A stretch of DNA of 64,000 nt from an uncultured Muribaculaceae bacterium (GCA_910589425.1 CAJUSZ010000001.1:89612-153611), one strand, 5' to 3'. Counted from the stretch's first letter, positions 1-8,808 are shown. Made by a program: numbers and translations. The notes: generated by a model not told the origin, from the sequence alone.

Positions 1-926
1 TAGTGAAGCTATTGGAGGAAAGGGTGGTGGAAAGTGCCGACAAAGATTTCAATACATTCATTTTTTATGGCGCTGATGCTGATATTGAGACAGTAGCAAA
101 CACTTCACGTCAATATCCGCTGATGAGTGAGCGCCAGCTTGTCATCTTGAAGGAGGCTCAGACTCTTGATCGGGCAAAGACTCAGCTTGAGAAACTGTCT
201 CCGTATATTGAAAATCCGGTACAGACCACAGTGCTGGTAATCGCATTCAAAGGAGACGAACTGTCTGCCTCGTCACGTGTGATAAAGGCTGCCGGAAAGG
301 GTGGGGGAATTGTCTTTCAGTCTGCGCGTGTAAAGGAAAACAACATAGGGCCGTATGTTAAAGATTATTGTGAGGCAGCCGGAGTCCGTATCGACAGTCA
401 GGCAATAGCCATGTTGTCTGAACTTCAGGGAACAGAGTTAAAAAAGATATTCTCGGAGATCGATAAGATAATAGTCGCTGGAAAGGGAGCGATCCGCAAC
501 ATTACCAGGGATCATGTCTGCCACTATACAGGCGTCAATAAAGAATACAATAATTTTGAACTGACATCGGCTCTTGCGGTGAAAAACTATGCAAAAGCCA
601 TGGAGATAGTTGAGTTTTTCTCAAAAAATCCCCGGCAGAACTCCCCAATGAAAAGCATCAGTCTGCTTTTTTCGTTTTATTCCAAACTTGTGATCGCAGG
701 ATGTTTGAAAGATAAGAGCGACACTGCTATAATGACTGCGCTTAATGCAAGATCCGAATATTCCATACGCGAAATCAAAGCCGCGATGAAATTTTATTCT
801 CTGCGTCAGAGCGTAGCGTGTATATCATTGATCCGGGATTTCGACTGTCAGTCCAAGGGAATCGGTTCAATGAGAAATGAATTTGATCTTTTTCGTGAAC
901 TGATGTTCAAACTTGTGAGTATATAA
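1..926 (+). CDS. holA: DNA polymerase III subunit delta (5' partial)
   Basis: HolA is the clamp-loader subunit that opens the sliding clamp for chromosomal replication. The reading frame is open at the window edge, with the first whole codon at base 3 and the stop at 924-926. About 308 codons are visible against the 340-350 residues usual for the family, so roughly the first 35-40 residues, including the start of the AAA-like domain I, lie outside. The visible part has the delta pattern: a YPLMSERQLVILKEA strand-helix near the start, the middle lid region, and a C-terminal helical collar ending in FDLFRELMFKLVSI. The GTG at base 3 is not taken as a start. It is followed after 11 bp by the EFR1-type gene. 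Confidence 0.9.
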   Translation, partial: VKLLEERVVESADKDFNTFIFYGADADIETVANTSRQYPLMSERQLVILKEAQTLDRAKTQLEKLSPYIENPVQTTVLVIAFKGDELSASSRVIKAAGKGGGIVFQSARVKENNIGPYVKDYCEAAGVRIDSQAIAMLSELQGTELKKIFSEIDKIIVAGKGAIRNITRDHVCHYTGVNKEYNNFELTSALAVKNYAKAMEIVEFFSKNPRQNSPMKSISLLFSFYSKLVIAGCLKDKSDTAIMTALNARSEYSIREIKAAMKFYSLRQSVACISLIRDFDCQSKGIGSMRNEFDLFRELMFKLVSI

Positions 927-937
927 ACTGCTGATTG

Positions 938-1708
938 ATGATTCTATACTTTTCAGGAACCGGTAATTCCAGGTTTGTGGCCCGTAGGCTTGGGGACTAT
1001 CTGAATGAGGAATTGTGTCTCATTACACAGACAGATCCCTCAGATGTAGAATTCACGGGGTCGGACCTTATATTTGTTTTCCCTATTTATTCGTGGGGTA
1101 TCCCTCCGGTCGTCTTAGATTTCATATCCCGGCTGACTGATGGTTTCTGTAGACATGTCAAAGCGGCAGGTTCGCGTGTGATCATGGTCTGCACTTGTGG
1201 TGATGATGTTGCAAAAGCTCCTGAGATGTTCGGTAAAGCTGTCAAAGAGCGTGGGCTTGATCTTTCGGGAGCATGGGGTGTGATTATGCCGAATAATTAT
1301 GTGCTTCTTCCCGGATTCGATGTGGACTCAAAAAGGATTGAGGAGCGCAAACTCGAGGACTCTCATGAGCGGATAAAACATATCTCGGAGCGCATCAGAC
1401 AAGGTATAATGGAAATTGACGTGGTCAGAGGCTCATATTCGGGGATAAAAAGTAAAATCATATACCCGTTGTTTAAGAGATGGGGCATATTCCCGAGCCA
1501 ATGGCATTGGACATCCGAATGTGTCGGCTGCGAAAAATGCTTTGCAGTCTGTCCGGTTGGCAATATCGAGATGCGCGGAGGACATCCGTTCTGGCACGAT
1601 AACTGTGTGTCATGTCTGGCTTGCTATCATAATTGTCCTGTTCATGCCGTGGCGTATGGCCATTCTACACAACACAAGGGGCAATATGTTTGCCCCTTGC
1701 ACAAATAG
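938..1708 (+). CDS. EFR1-type flavodoxin/ferredoxin fusion protein
   Basis: This is a probable cytoplasmic electron carrier joining an FMN-binding flavodoxin-like domain to a bacterial ferredoxin. The N-terminus has the phosphate-binding loop YFSGTGNS, followed by an alpha/beta fold to about residue 130. Two Cys-x2-Cys-x2-Cys-x3-Cys-Pro clusters, CVGCEKCFAVCP and CVSCLACYHNCP, lie near residues 195-235 and should hold two 4Fe-4S clusters. ATG at 938 is chosen over an in-frame TTG at 935. Its redox partner cannot be read from the neighbours. The fold assignment is secure, but the physiological role is unknown. Confidence 0.85.
   Translation: MILYFSGTGNSRFVARRLGDYLNEELCLITQTDPSDVEFTGSDLIFVFPIYSWGIPPVVLDFISRLTDGFCRHVKAAGSRVIMVCTCGDDVAKAPEMFGKAVKERGLDLSGAWGVIMPNNYVLLPGFDVDSKRIEERKLEDSHERIKHISERIRQGIMEIDVVRGSYSGIKSKIIYPLFKRWGIFPSQWHWTSECVGCEKCFAVCPVGNIEMRGGHPFWHDNCVSCLACYHNCPVHAVAYGHSTQHKGQYVCPLHK
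1675..1699. terminator. Hairpin at the 3' end of the EFR1 gene
   Basis: A perfect 10-bp stem (CAAGGGGCAA / TTGCCCCTTG) with a 5-nt loop lies inside the last codons of the flavodoxin/ferredoxin gene. Only 13 bp separate that gene's stop from the stop of the convergent OmpA-like gene, so this hairpin is the natural barrier between the two transcripts. There is no strong U-tract. Confidence 0.5.
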
Positions 1709-1721
1709 TTAACGGAAACAA

Positions 1722-2381
1722 TCAGAAAACTATACGTCCTCTTTTAGCTTGTTCAAGCATTTTTCGGCCTGGCACAAGATAGATTTCAAGCCGTCTGTTG
1801 TCAGCACGGTTCTCCACTGAATTGTTCGGGGACAACGGCATGTCATCGCTCATTGCGTAGTCGAAGAGATAGCGCGTGTCATCACCGTGGCTTTCAAACC
1901 AGTTAAAGACAGACTCAGCGCGTTCGACTGTCAGTTTGTCTCTGTAGGATTCAGATCCTGTATTATCAGTATGCATCACAAGAAGCACACGGTACATGTC
2001 CGGATCACGCAGATAACGCCTGATCGGATTCAGATATTCCGACGCTCCGGACGACAGCGATGTGGCATTAGGTGCGAATAGTTTTGAGGCGGGAATTGTA
2101 ATCAGCAATACTTCCTTATTGCGGAAGAACTCGATCTTCCAATCTTTCGGCACGTTGCGTCCGGTAAGAAGTCTGTTTTTACCTTCCTTCTCCTGAAACT
2201 TTTTTATCAGCTCTGAGTTTTTACCCAATTTTACTGAATTTACCATCTCCACAAACGAAAGCTCATCGAGTTCGTCGATCCGATGCGACTGGTCTGTCGT
2301 TTCCGCCGACGCATATAAACCAACGCATGCAAGGCAAACGGATGCAACTGTCTTATAGCAGCTCCTCAAGAGATTTTTCAT
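1722..2381 (-). CDS. OmpA-like C-terminal domain protein, secreted
   Basis: This is a 219-residue protein with an N-terminal signal sequence (hydrophobic stretch TVASVCLACVGLYA, cleavage probably after ASA near residue 26). Residues about 115-205 resemble an OmpA/MotB peptidoglycan-binding domain: a strand with HTDNTGSESYRDKLTVERA, then ENRADNRRLEIYLVP, the NRRxEI end typical of the fold. It probably tethers an envelope complex to the cell wall in the periplasm. Its start lies 29 bp inside the upstream small acidic protein gene, so the two are translationally coupled at the end of the murA-rimM run. No barrel domain is present. Confidence 0.7.
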   Translation of the reverse strand: MKNLLRSCYKTVASVCLACVGLYASAETTDQSHRIDELDELSFVEMVNSVKLGKNSELIKKFQEKEGKNRLLTGRNVPKDWKIEFFRNKEVLLITIPASKLFAPNATSLSSGASEYLNPIRRYLRDPDMYRVLLVMHTDNTGSESYRDKLTVERAESVFNWFESHGDDTRYLFDYAMSDDMPLSPNNSVENRADNRRLEIYLVPGRKMLEQAKRGRIVF

Positions 2382-2688
2382 AATTCAGTTCAGCTTTTAC
2401 TATAAATTCCACATCTTTGGGATCCATAAACAGTTCTTTCTCGCGTGCTATGCATTTTTTGACATAATCTGTCAGATCGTCAACGTCAAGAAGATCCTCC
2501 TCAATGTCTATATCATCAAGAGAGGTCAATCCTCTGTTTTCGTAATAATCCCAGATTGAATCGATGACGAAAAGAATCTCATCATCAGAGTATTGGTCCG
2601 AGATGTTCTCCGGTATGTCTGCACGGATGAATGCCACGGCATCATCTTCGTCAAATCCTTTAAAGTCGTTGTTCTCTGTGTCGCTCAT
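2353..2688 (-). CDS. Small acidic protein of unknown function
   Basis: This 111-residue protein is very rich in Asp and Glu (for example DIDIEEDLLDVDDL) and has no signal peptide, membrane segment or metal motif. It is predicted to be helical and cytoplasmic. Its ATG overlaps the rimM stop by 4 bp and its 3' end overlaps the OmpA-like gene by 29 bp, so it is a real, co-translated gene. I recognise no named family. Position after rimM suggests, but does not show, a link to ribosome maturation. Confidence 0.65.
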   Translation of the reverse strand: MSDTENNDFKGFDEDDAVAFIRADIPENISDQYSDDEILFVIDSIWDYYENRGLTSLDDIDIEEDLLDVDDLTDYVKKCIAREKELFMDPKDVEFIVKAELNYEKSLEELL

Positions 2689-3242
2689 AGTTTTGGTTCT
2701 TTTGTGTTAAGATTTATCAGTCCGTCTGGCAATCGCATGTTTATGATTTTGTTGTCAGAATCAAATCCGGTTATAAAATCAGCTGTAGCGGGCACATAGA
2801 CAGTCTCTCCCTCATGTTCCAGAATGAAAAGTACATTTGCTGTCGAATAATCGACACTTTCAATAGTACCGATCATGCGGTCTGAAGTTTCATCGAAAAT
2901 TTCAAATCCGATGAGATTCTCTGCATATTCGCCATCGCCATCTTCATCTTCGCCAATAAAATCGGCAAGCTGGCTTTTTAATGCGAAAATGGTTTTGTTC
3001 ACGAATTGGCGTGCCTTCTGCTCAGTATCAATTCCACAGATCCTGATAAGGGAAGAGAAACGCCCTTTAGGCCTGATACTGTCAGGGTAGAACGGAACGA
3101 AAATTCCATCCATATTGACAATAAGAGGGGTATCCGGATTGATAAAATCCGAATCTACATCAAGCTGCACATTCAGTTCCCCCTTGAGTCCGTGAGTCTT
3201 CAAGAATTGTCCGATAGGTTCTATGTCTTTCTCTTCAATCAT
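2685..3242 (-). CDS. rimM: Ribosome maturation factor RimM
   Basis: RimM binds ribosomal protein S19 and assists processing of the 30S head. The N-terminal RimM barrel begins IGQFLKTHGLKGELNV, containing the family's G-x(2)-x-x-HGL(K/R)GE pattern. A PRC-barrel-like C-terminal half follows (LIGFEIFDETSDRMIGTIE, then VYVPATADFITGFD). At 185 residues the length is typical. ATG at 3242 is preferred over a TTG one codon upstream. It lies 45 bp after murA in the same direction, and the next gene's start overlaps its stop. Confidence 0.93.
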   Translation of the reverse strand: MIEEKDIEPIGQFLKTHGLKGELNVQLDVDSDFINPDTPLIVNMDGIFVPFYPDSIRPKGRFSSLIRICGIDTEQKARQFVNKTIFALKSQLADFIGEDEDGDGEYAENLIGFEIFDETSDRMIGTIESVDYSTANVLFILEHEGETVYVPATADFITGFDSDNKIINMRLPDGLINLNTKEPKL

Positions 3243-3287
3243 CAATACGCGGAATTATTTATAAATACAGACGACATTCATTCTCTT

Positions 3288-4598
3288 CTATTCCACTCTA
3301 ATGATTCTGGCACCCAAACGGTTCAACCGTTCATCGATTCTTTCATATCCTCGGTCGATCTGATCTATGTTCTGTATCCTGCTTGTTCCTTTTGCTCCCA
3401 ATGCAGCGATCAACATAGCGATGCCCGCCCGGATGTCAGGAGATACCATATCCGTGCAATGGAGACTGTGAAGTCTGCCGGAACCGATCACAGCAGCTCT
3501 GTGAGGATCGCACAATATGATCCGGGCTCCCATATCGATTAGTTTGTCCACAAAGAACAGCCGGCTTTCAAACATCTTCTGATGAATGAGAACGCTACCG
3601 CGTGCCTGCGTGGCTACGACAAGAAATATACTCAGCAGGTCGGGCGACAAGCCTGGCCACGGAGCGTCTGCGAATGTCATTATCGAACCGTCTATAAATG
3701 TTTCGACCTCATACCCGTCCTGTTCAGGCACGATTATATCATCCCCGTCTATTGTAAGGTTCAGCCCGAGACGGCGGAAAGCTTCCGGCATTATACCCAG
3801 AGAATCCACGCCGACATCTTTAAGACGTATGCATGAACCGGTCATAGCGGCCATTCCTATGAAAGATCCGACCTCTATCATGTCCGGCAACAATGTATGT
3901 TCAGTGCCACCAAGTTGACTGACTCCTTCAATGCGCAGAAGATTTGATCCAACACCGTCGATGCGTGCGCCCATCGCAATAAGCATACGGCACAATTGCT
4001 GGATATATGGTTCGCATGCTGCGTTATAAATCGTCGTGGTTCCTTGCGCCAGACTCGCAGCCATGATAAGATTGGCTGTGCCTGTTATGGAGGCTTCATC
4101 GAGGAGCATATACTGACCTTTCAGACCGTCTGGAGCGTCTATCCTGTATATTTTATCTTCCGCGATATACTCAAAGTCGGCACCAAGTTTCTGCATCCCG
4201 AGAAAATGCGTATCAAGACGGCGACGTCCGATCTTGTCTCCTCCTGGTTTAGGCAGAATGGCTTTACCGAACCGGGCTACAAGCGGGCCAATAATCATGA
4301 CCGACCCCCTCAGAGATCGCGCTTTTCTCAGAAAACTGTCCGTATATATATATTCAATATCTACATCGTCAGCCTGAAAAGTACAAGTGTCATGTTTGGT
4401 GAAGTTTATTTTCACACCAAGATCCTTCAACAGTCCGATGAGATTGCGCACATCGGATATATCAGGTATGTTGGAAATGGTTATAGGAGCCTCGGACAGC
4501 AACGTGGCGCATATCACCTCCAACGCTTCATTTTTCGCCCCTTGACACCTGATAGTGCCATGAAGTTTGTGTCCTCCTTCAACGATGAAAGTACTCAT
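3288..4598 (-). CDS. murA: UDP-N-acetylglucosamine 1-carboxyvinyltransferase
   Basis: MurA transfers enolpyruvate from PEP to UDP-GlcNAc, the first committed step of cytoplasmic peptidoglycan synthesis. The 436 residues show the two inside-out alpha/beta domains, with GAKNEALEV near residue 20 and ASITGTANL in the middle. The mobile catalytic loop reads KPGGDKIGRRR (about 117-127), with Asp121 where many MurA enzymes have the Cys alkylated by fosfomycin (codon GAC, complement of 4236-4238). An Asp at this site is known to permit catalysis and give fosfomycin insensitivity in other bacteria. The ATG overlaps the DUF4290 stop by 4 bp, which indicates coupled translation. Confidence 0.95.
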   Translation of the reverse strand: MSTFIVEGGHKLHGTIRCQGAKNEALEVICATLLSEAPITISNIPDISDVRNLIGLLKDLGVKINFTKHDTCTFQADDVDIEYIYTDSFLRKARSLRGSVMIIGPLVARFGKAILPKPGGDKIGRRRLDTHFLGMQKLGADFEYIAEDKIYRIDAPDGLKGQYMLLDEASITGTANLIMAASLAQGTTTIYNAACEPYIQQLCRMLIAMGARIDGVGSNLLRIEGVSQLGGTEHTLLPDMIEVGSFIGMAAMTGSCIRLKDVGVDSLGIMPEAFRRLGLNLTIDGDDIIVPEQDGYEVETFIDGSIMTFADAPWPGLSPDLLSIFLVVATQARGSVLIHQKMFESRLFFVDKLIDMGARIILCDPHRAAVIGSGRLHSLHCTDMVSPDIRAGIAMLIAALGAKGTSRIQNIDQIDRGYERIDERLNRLGARIIRVE

Positions 4599-5185
4599 TT
4601 CTTTTTCTTCTTCTTCGAATTGGACGGTGCTGCTATGACCTTGAAATCATGCAGAATATAGGATGAGGGATCAAGTGAGATCTTGCCGTCGCTGTATTCA
4701 CACAGATCACGAAGCACTTTTTCATCTGTCATGGCTTCGCTATTATGTTCCAGCATCTGTTTTTTAAGATGATGAGCGACCATTGAAATAAGCTCATCTT
4801 TCTCAGGGCCATCCTCAAGCACGGCCACTTTCCCTATCATTTTTTCTATAATTTTCCCATAATGGCGGAATTTAGGCCGGGATCCCGCATATTGGATACG
4901 CTTCGGTTTGGGGTTGAGGTTCTCCTGTTTGATTACATCGCACGGGAAATCTATGTCAAGCTTGAAACCGGACATCACATTTATATGATCCCAGAAATTC
5001 CGATAGTCTCCATTTTCCCCTTTAAGCTGAGGGAAAAGAGACGCCATTGTCTTCACTATGGAATGTGCGCATCTGGTCCGTTGTTCCTTGTCGGGTAAAG
5101 TCATGCAGAAATCCACCATGTTCTGTATTATACGCCCGTATTCGGGAAGAACCATCTGCGGTTGTGCTGTATTGTAGTATAACAT
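4595..5185 (-). CDS. DUF4290 family protein with poly-lysine tail
   Basis: This 196-residue cytoplasmic protein matches the Bacteroidota DUF4290 family by its opening (MLYYNTAQPQMVLPEYGRII) and the DHINVMSGF and HYGKIIEKMI segments. It is helical, with no signal peptide. It ends in Ser-Lys6 followed directly by the stop. The purine-rich lysine codons run into the murA ATG (4-bp ATGA overlap), so they double as the region where ribosomes would re-initiate. A good promoter match sits just upstream at 5209-5239. The biochemical function of the family is unknown to me. Confidence 0.8.
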   Translation of the reverse strand: MLYYNTAQPQMVLPEYGRIIQNMVDFCMTLPDKEQRTRCAHSIVKTMASLFPQLKGENGDYRNFWDHINVMSGFKLDIDFPCDVIKQENLNPKPKRIQYAGSRPKFRHYGKIIEKMIGKVAVLEDGPEKDELISMVAHHLKKQMLEHNSEAMTDEKVLRDLCEYSDGKISLDPSSYILHDFKVIAAPSNSKKKKKK

Positions 5186-5208
5186 TCAGTTCTTATTAGC
5201 TTAGTCTG

Positions 5209-5239
5209 CAAAATTACAAACAATTCTTCAATTCTCAAA
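5209..5239 (-). promoter_or_regulatory. Promoter for DUF4290-murA-rimM run
   Basis: On the minus strand the sequence reads TTTG, 19 nt, TAATTTTG, matching the Bacteroidota -33/-7 form. The -7 box ends 24 bp upstream of the DUF4290 start. The -33 box overlaps the tsaB stop codon, so this is an internal promoter that lets murA be expressed apart from tsaB. Confidence 0.6.
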
Positions 5240-5927
5240 GTTTGTTTTTGGGAGTTGATGCCTGAAATTCCTTCAGGTATTCAGGTGTGGAATATGCGAC
5301 ATCCGCAAATCGGTTTTCCCTGAAAAATTTTTCCGACAGCGCGGTCATGTCGCGCGCATGAGGTTCAAGTCCGTCGATCCATTCAGCCCCAGGGTGTTTT
5401 ACCACATCTTTTGCTTTAGTGGTTCCCGACCCTATAAATATGATCTTCCGGTCCGTGGGCAGTTCACTGTAGGATGTATCGTCAAGAATCAATGGCTGCG
5501 GTTGAATGATCTTGTTCAGTGCAAAATCGTATGCGGCTGTGTATACTTCCATCCTGCGTGCATCTATCATGGGAACAAGGATCTCGTCTCCGGTCCATTC
5601 CATGGAGCGGAACATGGCTTTGACCGCCAATATCTCAAGAGTAGGAACCGTGATCAAAGGGATATTTTTCCCGAAGCATACGCCTTTGGCAGTCGAAAGT
5701 CCTATCCTCAATCCGGTATAGGACCCGGGGCCGATACTCACGGAAACCGCATCGAGAGGCATCTCACGCCTCACGGTTTCATCAAAGCATTTTTCAATGA
5801 ACGGCGCAAGTCTTTTTGCATGGTTCATCGGGTTAAGATCCTCAAGTTGATATTCTATCATTCCGTCCTTGCTCACAGCAACCGAACAGATGTTTCCCGA
5901 AGTCTCGATATTAAGTATTGTGGCCAT
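5235..5927 (-). CDS. tsaB: tRNA threonylcarbamoyladenosine biosynthesis protein TsaB
   Basis: TsaB is the scaffold partner of TsaD and TsaE in making t6A37 on ANN-decoding tRNAs. The N-terminus MATILNIETSGNICSVAV is the ASKHA-fold phosphate-loop strand. SIGPGSYTGLRIGLSTAKG (about 63-81) is the hallmark TsaB segment, and PMIDARRMEVY follows near 118. At 230 residues it has normal length and lacks the metal-binding site of TsaD, as expected. Its start overlaps the upstream FAD-dehydrogenase gene by 17 bp. Confidence 0.94.
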   Translation of the reverse strand: MATILNIETSGNICSVAVSKDGMIEYQLEDLNPMNHAKRLAPFIEKCFDETVRREMPLDAVSVSIGPGSYTGLRIGLSTAKGVCFGKNIPLITVPTLEILAVKAMFRSMEWTGDEILVPMIDARRMEVYTAAYDFALNKIIQPQPLILDDTSYSELPTDRKIIFIGSGTTKAKDVVKHPGAEWIDGLEPHARDMTALSEKFFRENRFADVAYSTPEYLKEFQASTPKNKL

Positions 5928-7518
5928 TTTTTTCAGTTAATTTATTATCAGAAGATATTTTTATTGATTCGGCCAAAGCTATTATAGCGTTCTGACCGTC
6001 AAGAGCAGCCGAAACAATTCCGCCGGCATATCCGGCACCTTCCCCTGCCGGATAAAGATGGGTTATTTCCACATGGCATCTGTTTTCCCCTCTGGGAATC
6101 CTGACAGGGGAGGATGTCCTCGATTCAAGACCTACCAGAATGGCTTTGTCTGTCAGAAAACCCTTTGATTTTCGCCCGAAAGCCTCAAACCCTGCTTGCA
6201 GACGTCTGCTGATAAATTCTGGCAGAAGTTGGTCGATCCTTGCAGAATGGATCCCGGGAAGATAAGATGATTCCGGCAGAGACTCAGATTTCCTGGCGGC
6301 TACAAAATCAGTCATGCGTTGAGCTGGTGCATTGAGTGTATGTCCGGAATCCTCGAAAAAACGCTGTTCAAGTTCCTCTTGCAAAACGAGCATCTTTAGA
6401 TCCCCGTACGGATCATATTCAGGAATATCCTCAGGTCTTATTTCTACAACCATACCTGAATTGGCCCATCTTGAAGCTCTTGCTGAGGCAGACATGCCAT
6501 TCACAACAAGCTCGTCCGGTCCGGAAACAGCTGGCACAATAACACCTCCCGGACACATGCAGAATGAGTAGACTCCGCGTCCCTCCACCTGACAGACAAA
6601 ATTATATTCCGCTGCGGGAAGGCAATCTCCACGTCCATCAGGCGAATGATATTGAATCGAATCAATGAGATGTTGCGGATGTTCAAGCCTGACACCGATG
6701 GCCAGACCTTTCGGTTCCAGCTTTATTCTTTTAGAATGCAGCATTCTGTAGATGTCGCGTGCCGAATGTCCTGTAGCCAGCACCACAGGCCCATAAAACT
6801 GTTCTCCGGTTGAAGTCTCGACACCTCGGGCTACATTGTCATCTGATATGATCAGTCCGGTTACTTTGGTCTGGAATCTTACCTCGCCACCGCTATCAAT
6901 TATTCTTTTTCGTATATTTTTTATAATAGACGGAAGGCGGTCGCTGCCTATATGTGGGTGCGAATCAATCAGAATCTCCTCTCTGGCTCCATGCTGGTGC
7001 AACAGTCTGAGGATCTCCTGAACATTCCCGCGCTTTTTACTTCGTGTGAATAATTTCCCGTCAGAAAAGGTGCCGGCGCCACCCTCGCCAAAACAATAGT
7101 TGGAGTCATTGTCCACTTTCTGGGTACGGCTTAATGAGGCAAGATCAAGCCGGCGGCTGTCCACGTCTTTCCCTCTTTCGAGGACTATAGGCTTGATGCC
7201 AAGTTCGATGGCCTTGAGAGCTGCGAAAAGACCTGCAGGGCCTGCTCCGACAATGACCACCGAATGCAGAGCCTCTTGGACGTTTGGGAAAACCACCGGA
7301 TCATAGCTGACAGTAACTTTCTTTGTGTCCTGGAGAGCCACTCTCACCGTCAGGTTCACCATGACCTGTTTTTGCCGTGCATCGATGCTGCGCCGGATAA
7401 TCCTGATGTCATTTATGTCATCGGTCTTTACCGACAGTTTTCTTGAAATTGCTTTCCCAATGCATTTATGGGAAGCGGCCTCGCGAGGCAATATGCGTAG
7501 ATTTACTTCTTCTGTCAT
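5911..7518 (-). CDS. FAD-dependent dehydrogenase (COG2509-like)
   Basis: This is a 535-residue cytoplasmic flavoprotein. After an N-terminal alpha/beta region (1-80) comes the dinucleotide-binding VVIVGAGPAGLFAALKA (about 86-102), then ERGKDVDSR, and the glycine-rich GEGGAGTFSDGKL motif typical of this uncharacterised dehydrogenase family. Near the C-terminus, YPAGEGAGYAGGIVSAALDG closes the FAD site. The substrate is not known; proteins of this type are often annotated as NAD(P)/FAD-dependent oxidoreductases. Its 3' end overlaps tsaB by 17 bp, indicating one transcript. The L,D-transpeptidase gene lies 48 bp upstream in the same direction. Confidence 0.85.
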   Translation of the reverse strand: MTEEVNLRILPREAASHKCIGKAISRKLSVKTDDINDIRIIRRSIDARQKQVMVNLTVRVALQDTKKVTVSYDPVVFPNVQEALHSVVIVGAGPAGLFAALKAIELGIKPIVLERGKDVDSRRLDLASLSRTQKVDNDSNYCFGEGGAGTFSDGKLFTRSKKRGNVQEILRLLHQHGAREEILIDSHPHIGSDRLPSIIKNIRKRIIDSGGEVRFQTKVTGLIISDDNVARGVETSTGEQFYGPVVLATGHSARDIYRMLHSKRIKLEPKGLAIGVRLEHPQHLIDSIQYHSPDGRGDCLPAAEYNFVCQVEGRGVYSFCMCPGGVIVPAVSGPDELVVNGMSASARASRWANSGMVVEIRPEDIPEYDPYGDLKMLVLQEELEQRFFEDSGHTLNAPAQRMTDFVAARKSESLPESSYLPGIHSARIDQLLPEFISRRLQAGFEAFGRKSKGFLTDKAILVGLESRTSSPVRIPRGENRCHVEITHLYPAGEGAGYAGGIVSAALDGQNAIIALAESIKISSDNKLTEKNGHNT

Positions 7519-7566
7519 TTTATCATGTTGTCCATAACCGGTTGAAAATTAGATGACATACCTATA

Positions 7567-8520
7567 TCAGTTTTCTTTTCCCTCCTCTTTTTCAAGAGAC
7601 TTCTCATTGGTGGATACATCTGTTTTCTCACCCTCAACCATTTCAGTCTCATCATTTTTCAAAGAATCAGTGTGTTGCTCCTGAGTTTTCTTTTGCGGCT
7701 TATAGTTTGATTTGACAGCACGGGATCCACCGGGAACAACGGTTACGGACGGAATACAGTATCCCTCATATTCATTGACTGCCATATCACGCGACCCTGG
7801 CGAAACAATGATGGGCATACCGATCTCCACAAGCTCCACGAGTTCAAGTATGTTCTCGTTTGTAATTCTTATACACCCATGGCTTACCCTGTTTCCGATG
7901 CTCCACGGAGCTGATGTGCCATGTATTCCTATCTGCGACGTATTCGGACACTTGAGACGGATGAACCTGGGGCCGAATTGTCCTTTCTTCTGACTTGTAA
8001 CACCATTGTCATCCGTAAAAAGCCAATCTGTGCTGTCATATATGCCTTCTGCCGAGAAGAAGCCTTCTGGGGTGCGTGAATCGGCCTTTTTATGCTTTGT
8101 CCCGAAGTTTTTGGCACACGCCATCTTATATTTTTTTTCTACTTCACCGTATTTGGAGTACAGGATTACGTTCATAGAAGCCTTATCGACAATTATGAAC
8201 CGGCTGAACTCATTATTAAGAAGTTTGGTCGCATATACAAGCTCCTCTTCTGCCATCTTCGGTATGATGCCATTCGCATACTTTTCCCAATGCCCCGAGT
8301 TTTTCATGAACTCGATTGCCTCTGAGGAATTAGCAAAGCTTACAGGGACTTTTTTATCGGGATCTTTGACTTTAACGCTGTCTGATTCGGAAATGCCTAT
8401 GGCTCCATCTTCTCCTTCGTCAACAGGCGATTTCGAGTTCTGGGAGGATTTCGCGCATCCCGTGAGCAAAACTATCAAGAGGATCGACAGATTTATATAT
8501 CGATTGATCAGTTTTATCAT
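7567..8520 (-). CDS. L,D-transpeptidase lipoprotein (YkuD domain)
   Basis: This is a probable periplasmic cell-wall enzyme that forms 3-3 cross-links or attaches proteins to peptidoglycan by a Cys nucleophile. ATG at 8520 is chosen because it gives a clean lipoprotein signal ending in LLTGC (lipid Cys at residue 22). An upstream extension of 42 residues has no signal-like character. The YkuD domain carries IGIHGTSAPWSIGNRVSHGC, with catalytic His and Cys in the SHGCIR motif. The last ~45 residues are a low-complexity Lys/Glu/Thr tail, probably a disordered anchor. It may head the minus-strand run that follows. Confidence 0.88.
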   Translation of the reverse strand: MIKLINRYINLSILLIVLLTGCAKSSQNSKSPVDEGEDGAIGISESDSVKVKDPDKKVPVSFANSSEAIEFMKNSGHWEKYANGIIPKMAEEELVYATKLLNNEFSRFIIVDKASMNVILYSKYGEVEKKYKMACAKNFGTKHKKADSRTPEGFFSAEGIYDSTDWLFTDDNGVTSQKKGQFGPRFIRLKCPNTSQIGIHGTSAPWSIGNRVSHGCIRITNENILELVELVEIGMPIIVSPGSRDMAVNEYEGYCIPSVTVVPGGSRAVKSNYKPQKKTQEQHTDSLKNDETEMVEGEKTDVSTNEKSLEKEEGKEN

Positions 8521-8554
8521 TATTGTCTGTTGATTGTTGTAGCTTATTATTTTG

Positions 8555-8562
8555 CAAAGATA
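8555..8562 (-). promoter_or_regulatory. -7 box for the L,D-transpeptidase gene
   Basis: TATCTTTG on the minus strand, 34 bp upstream of the ATG, matches TAnnTTTG. No good TTTG is seen 19-20 bp further up. Confidence 0.4.
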
Positions 8563-8711
8563 CAGAGAATTCGCGATATAATGATTGGATTTATAGAATA
8601 AAGTAATAACTGGACAAAATGGATAAGCAGGGGGACGGGGCGGCAACCCCAGCTACGGGCTATATGGCACACGTTAGATTTTGAAAGAACGACGGTATCG
8701 GCTATTTTTTG

Positions 8712-8719
8712 TACTTTTG
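8712..8719 (+). promoter_or_regulatory. -7 box for the GNAT/beta-lactamase operon
   Basis: TACTTTTG matches TAnnTTTG and would give a leader of about 85 nt before the first GNAT start. That leader holds an internal CTCAGG direct repeat. The -33 element is not convincing; the nearest TTTG (8680-8683) is 28 bp away. Confidence 0.4.
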
Positions 8720-8808
8720 CATAACCCAAGCATTGAGTTTTTATGGGAAGGAGTCTTTGCCTCAGGCTCAGGCTTTCCTCAAACTAAAGTTTTTTAATTT
8801 GGAAGAAT

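Noticed and set aside
8521..8646. 42-residue N-terminal extension of the L,D-transpeptidase
   Set aside because: It covers the promoter's -7 box and hides an excellent lipoprotein signal that begins at 8520.
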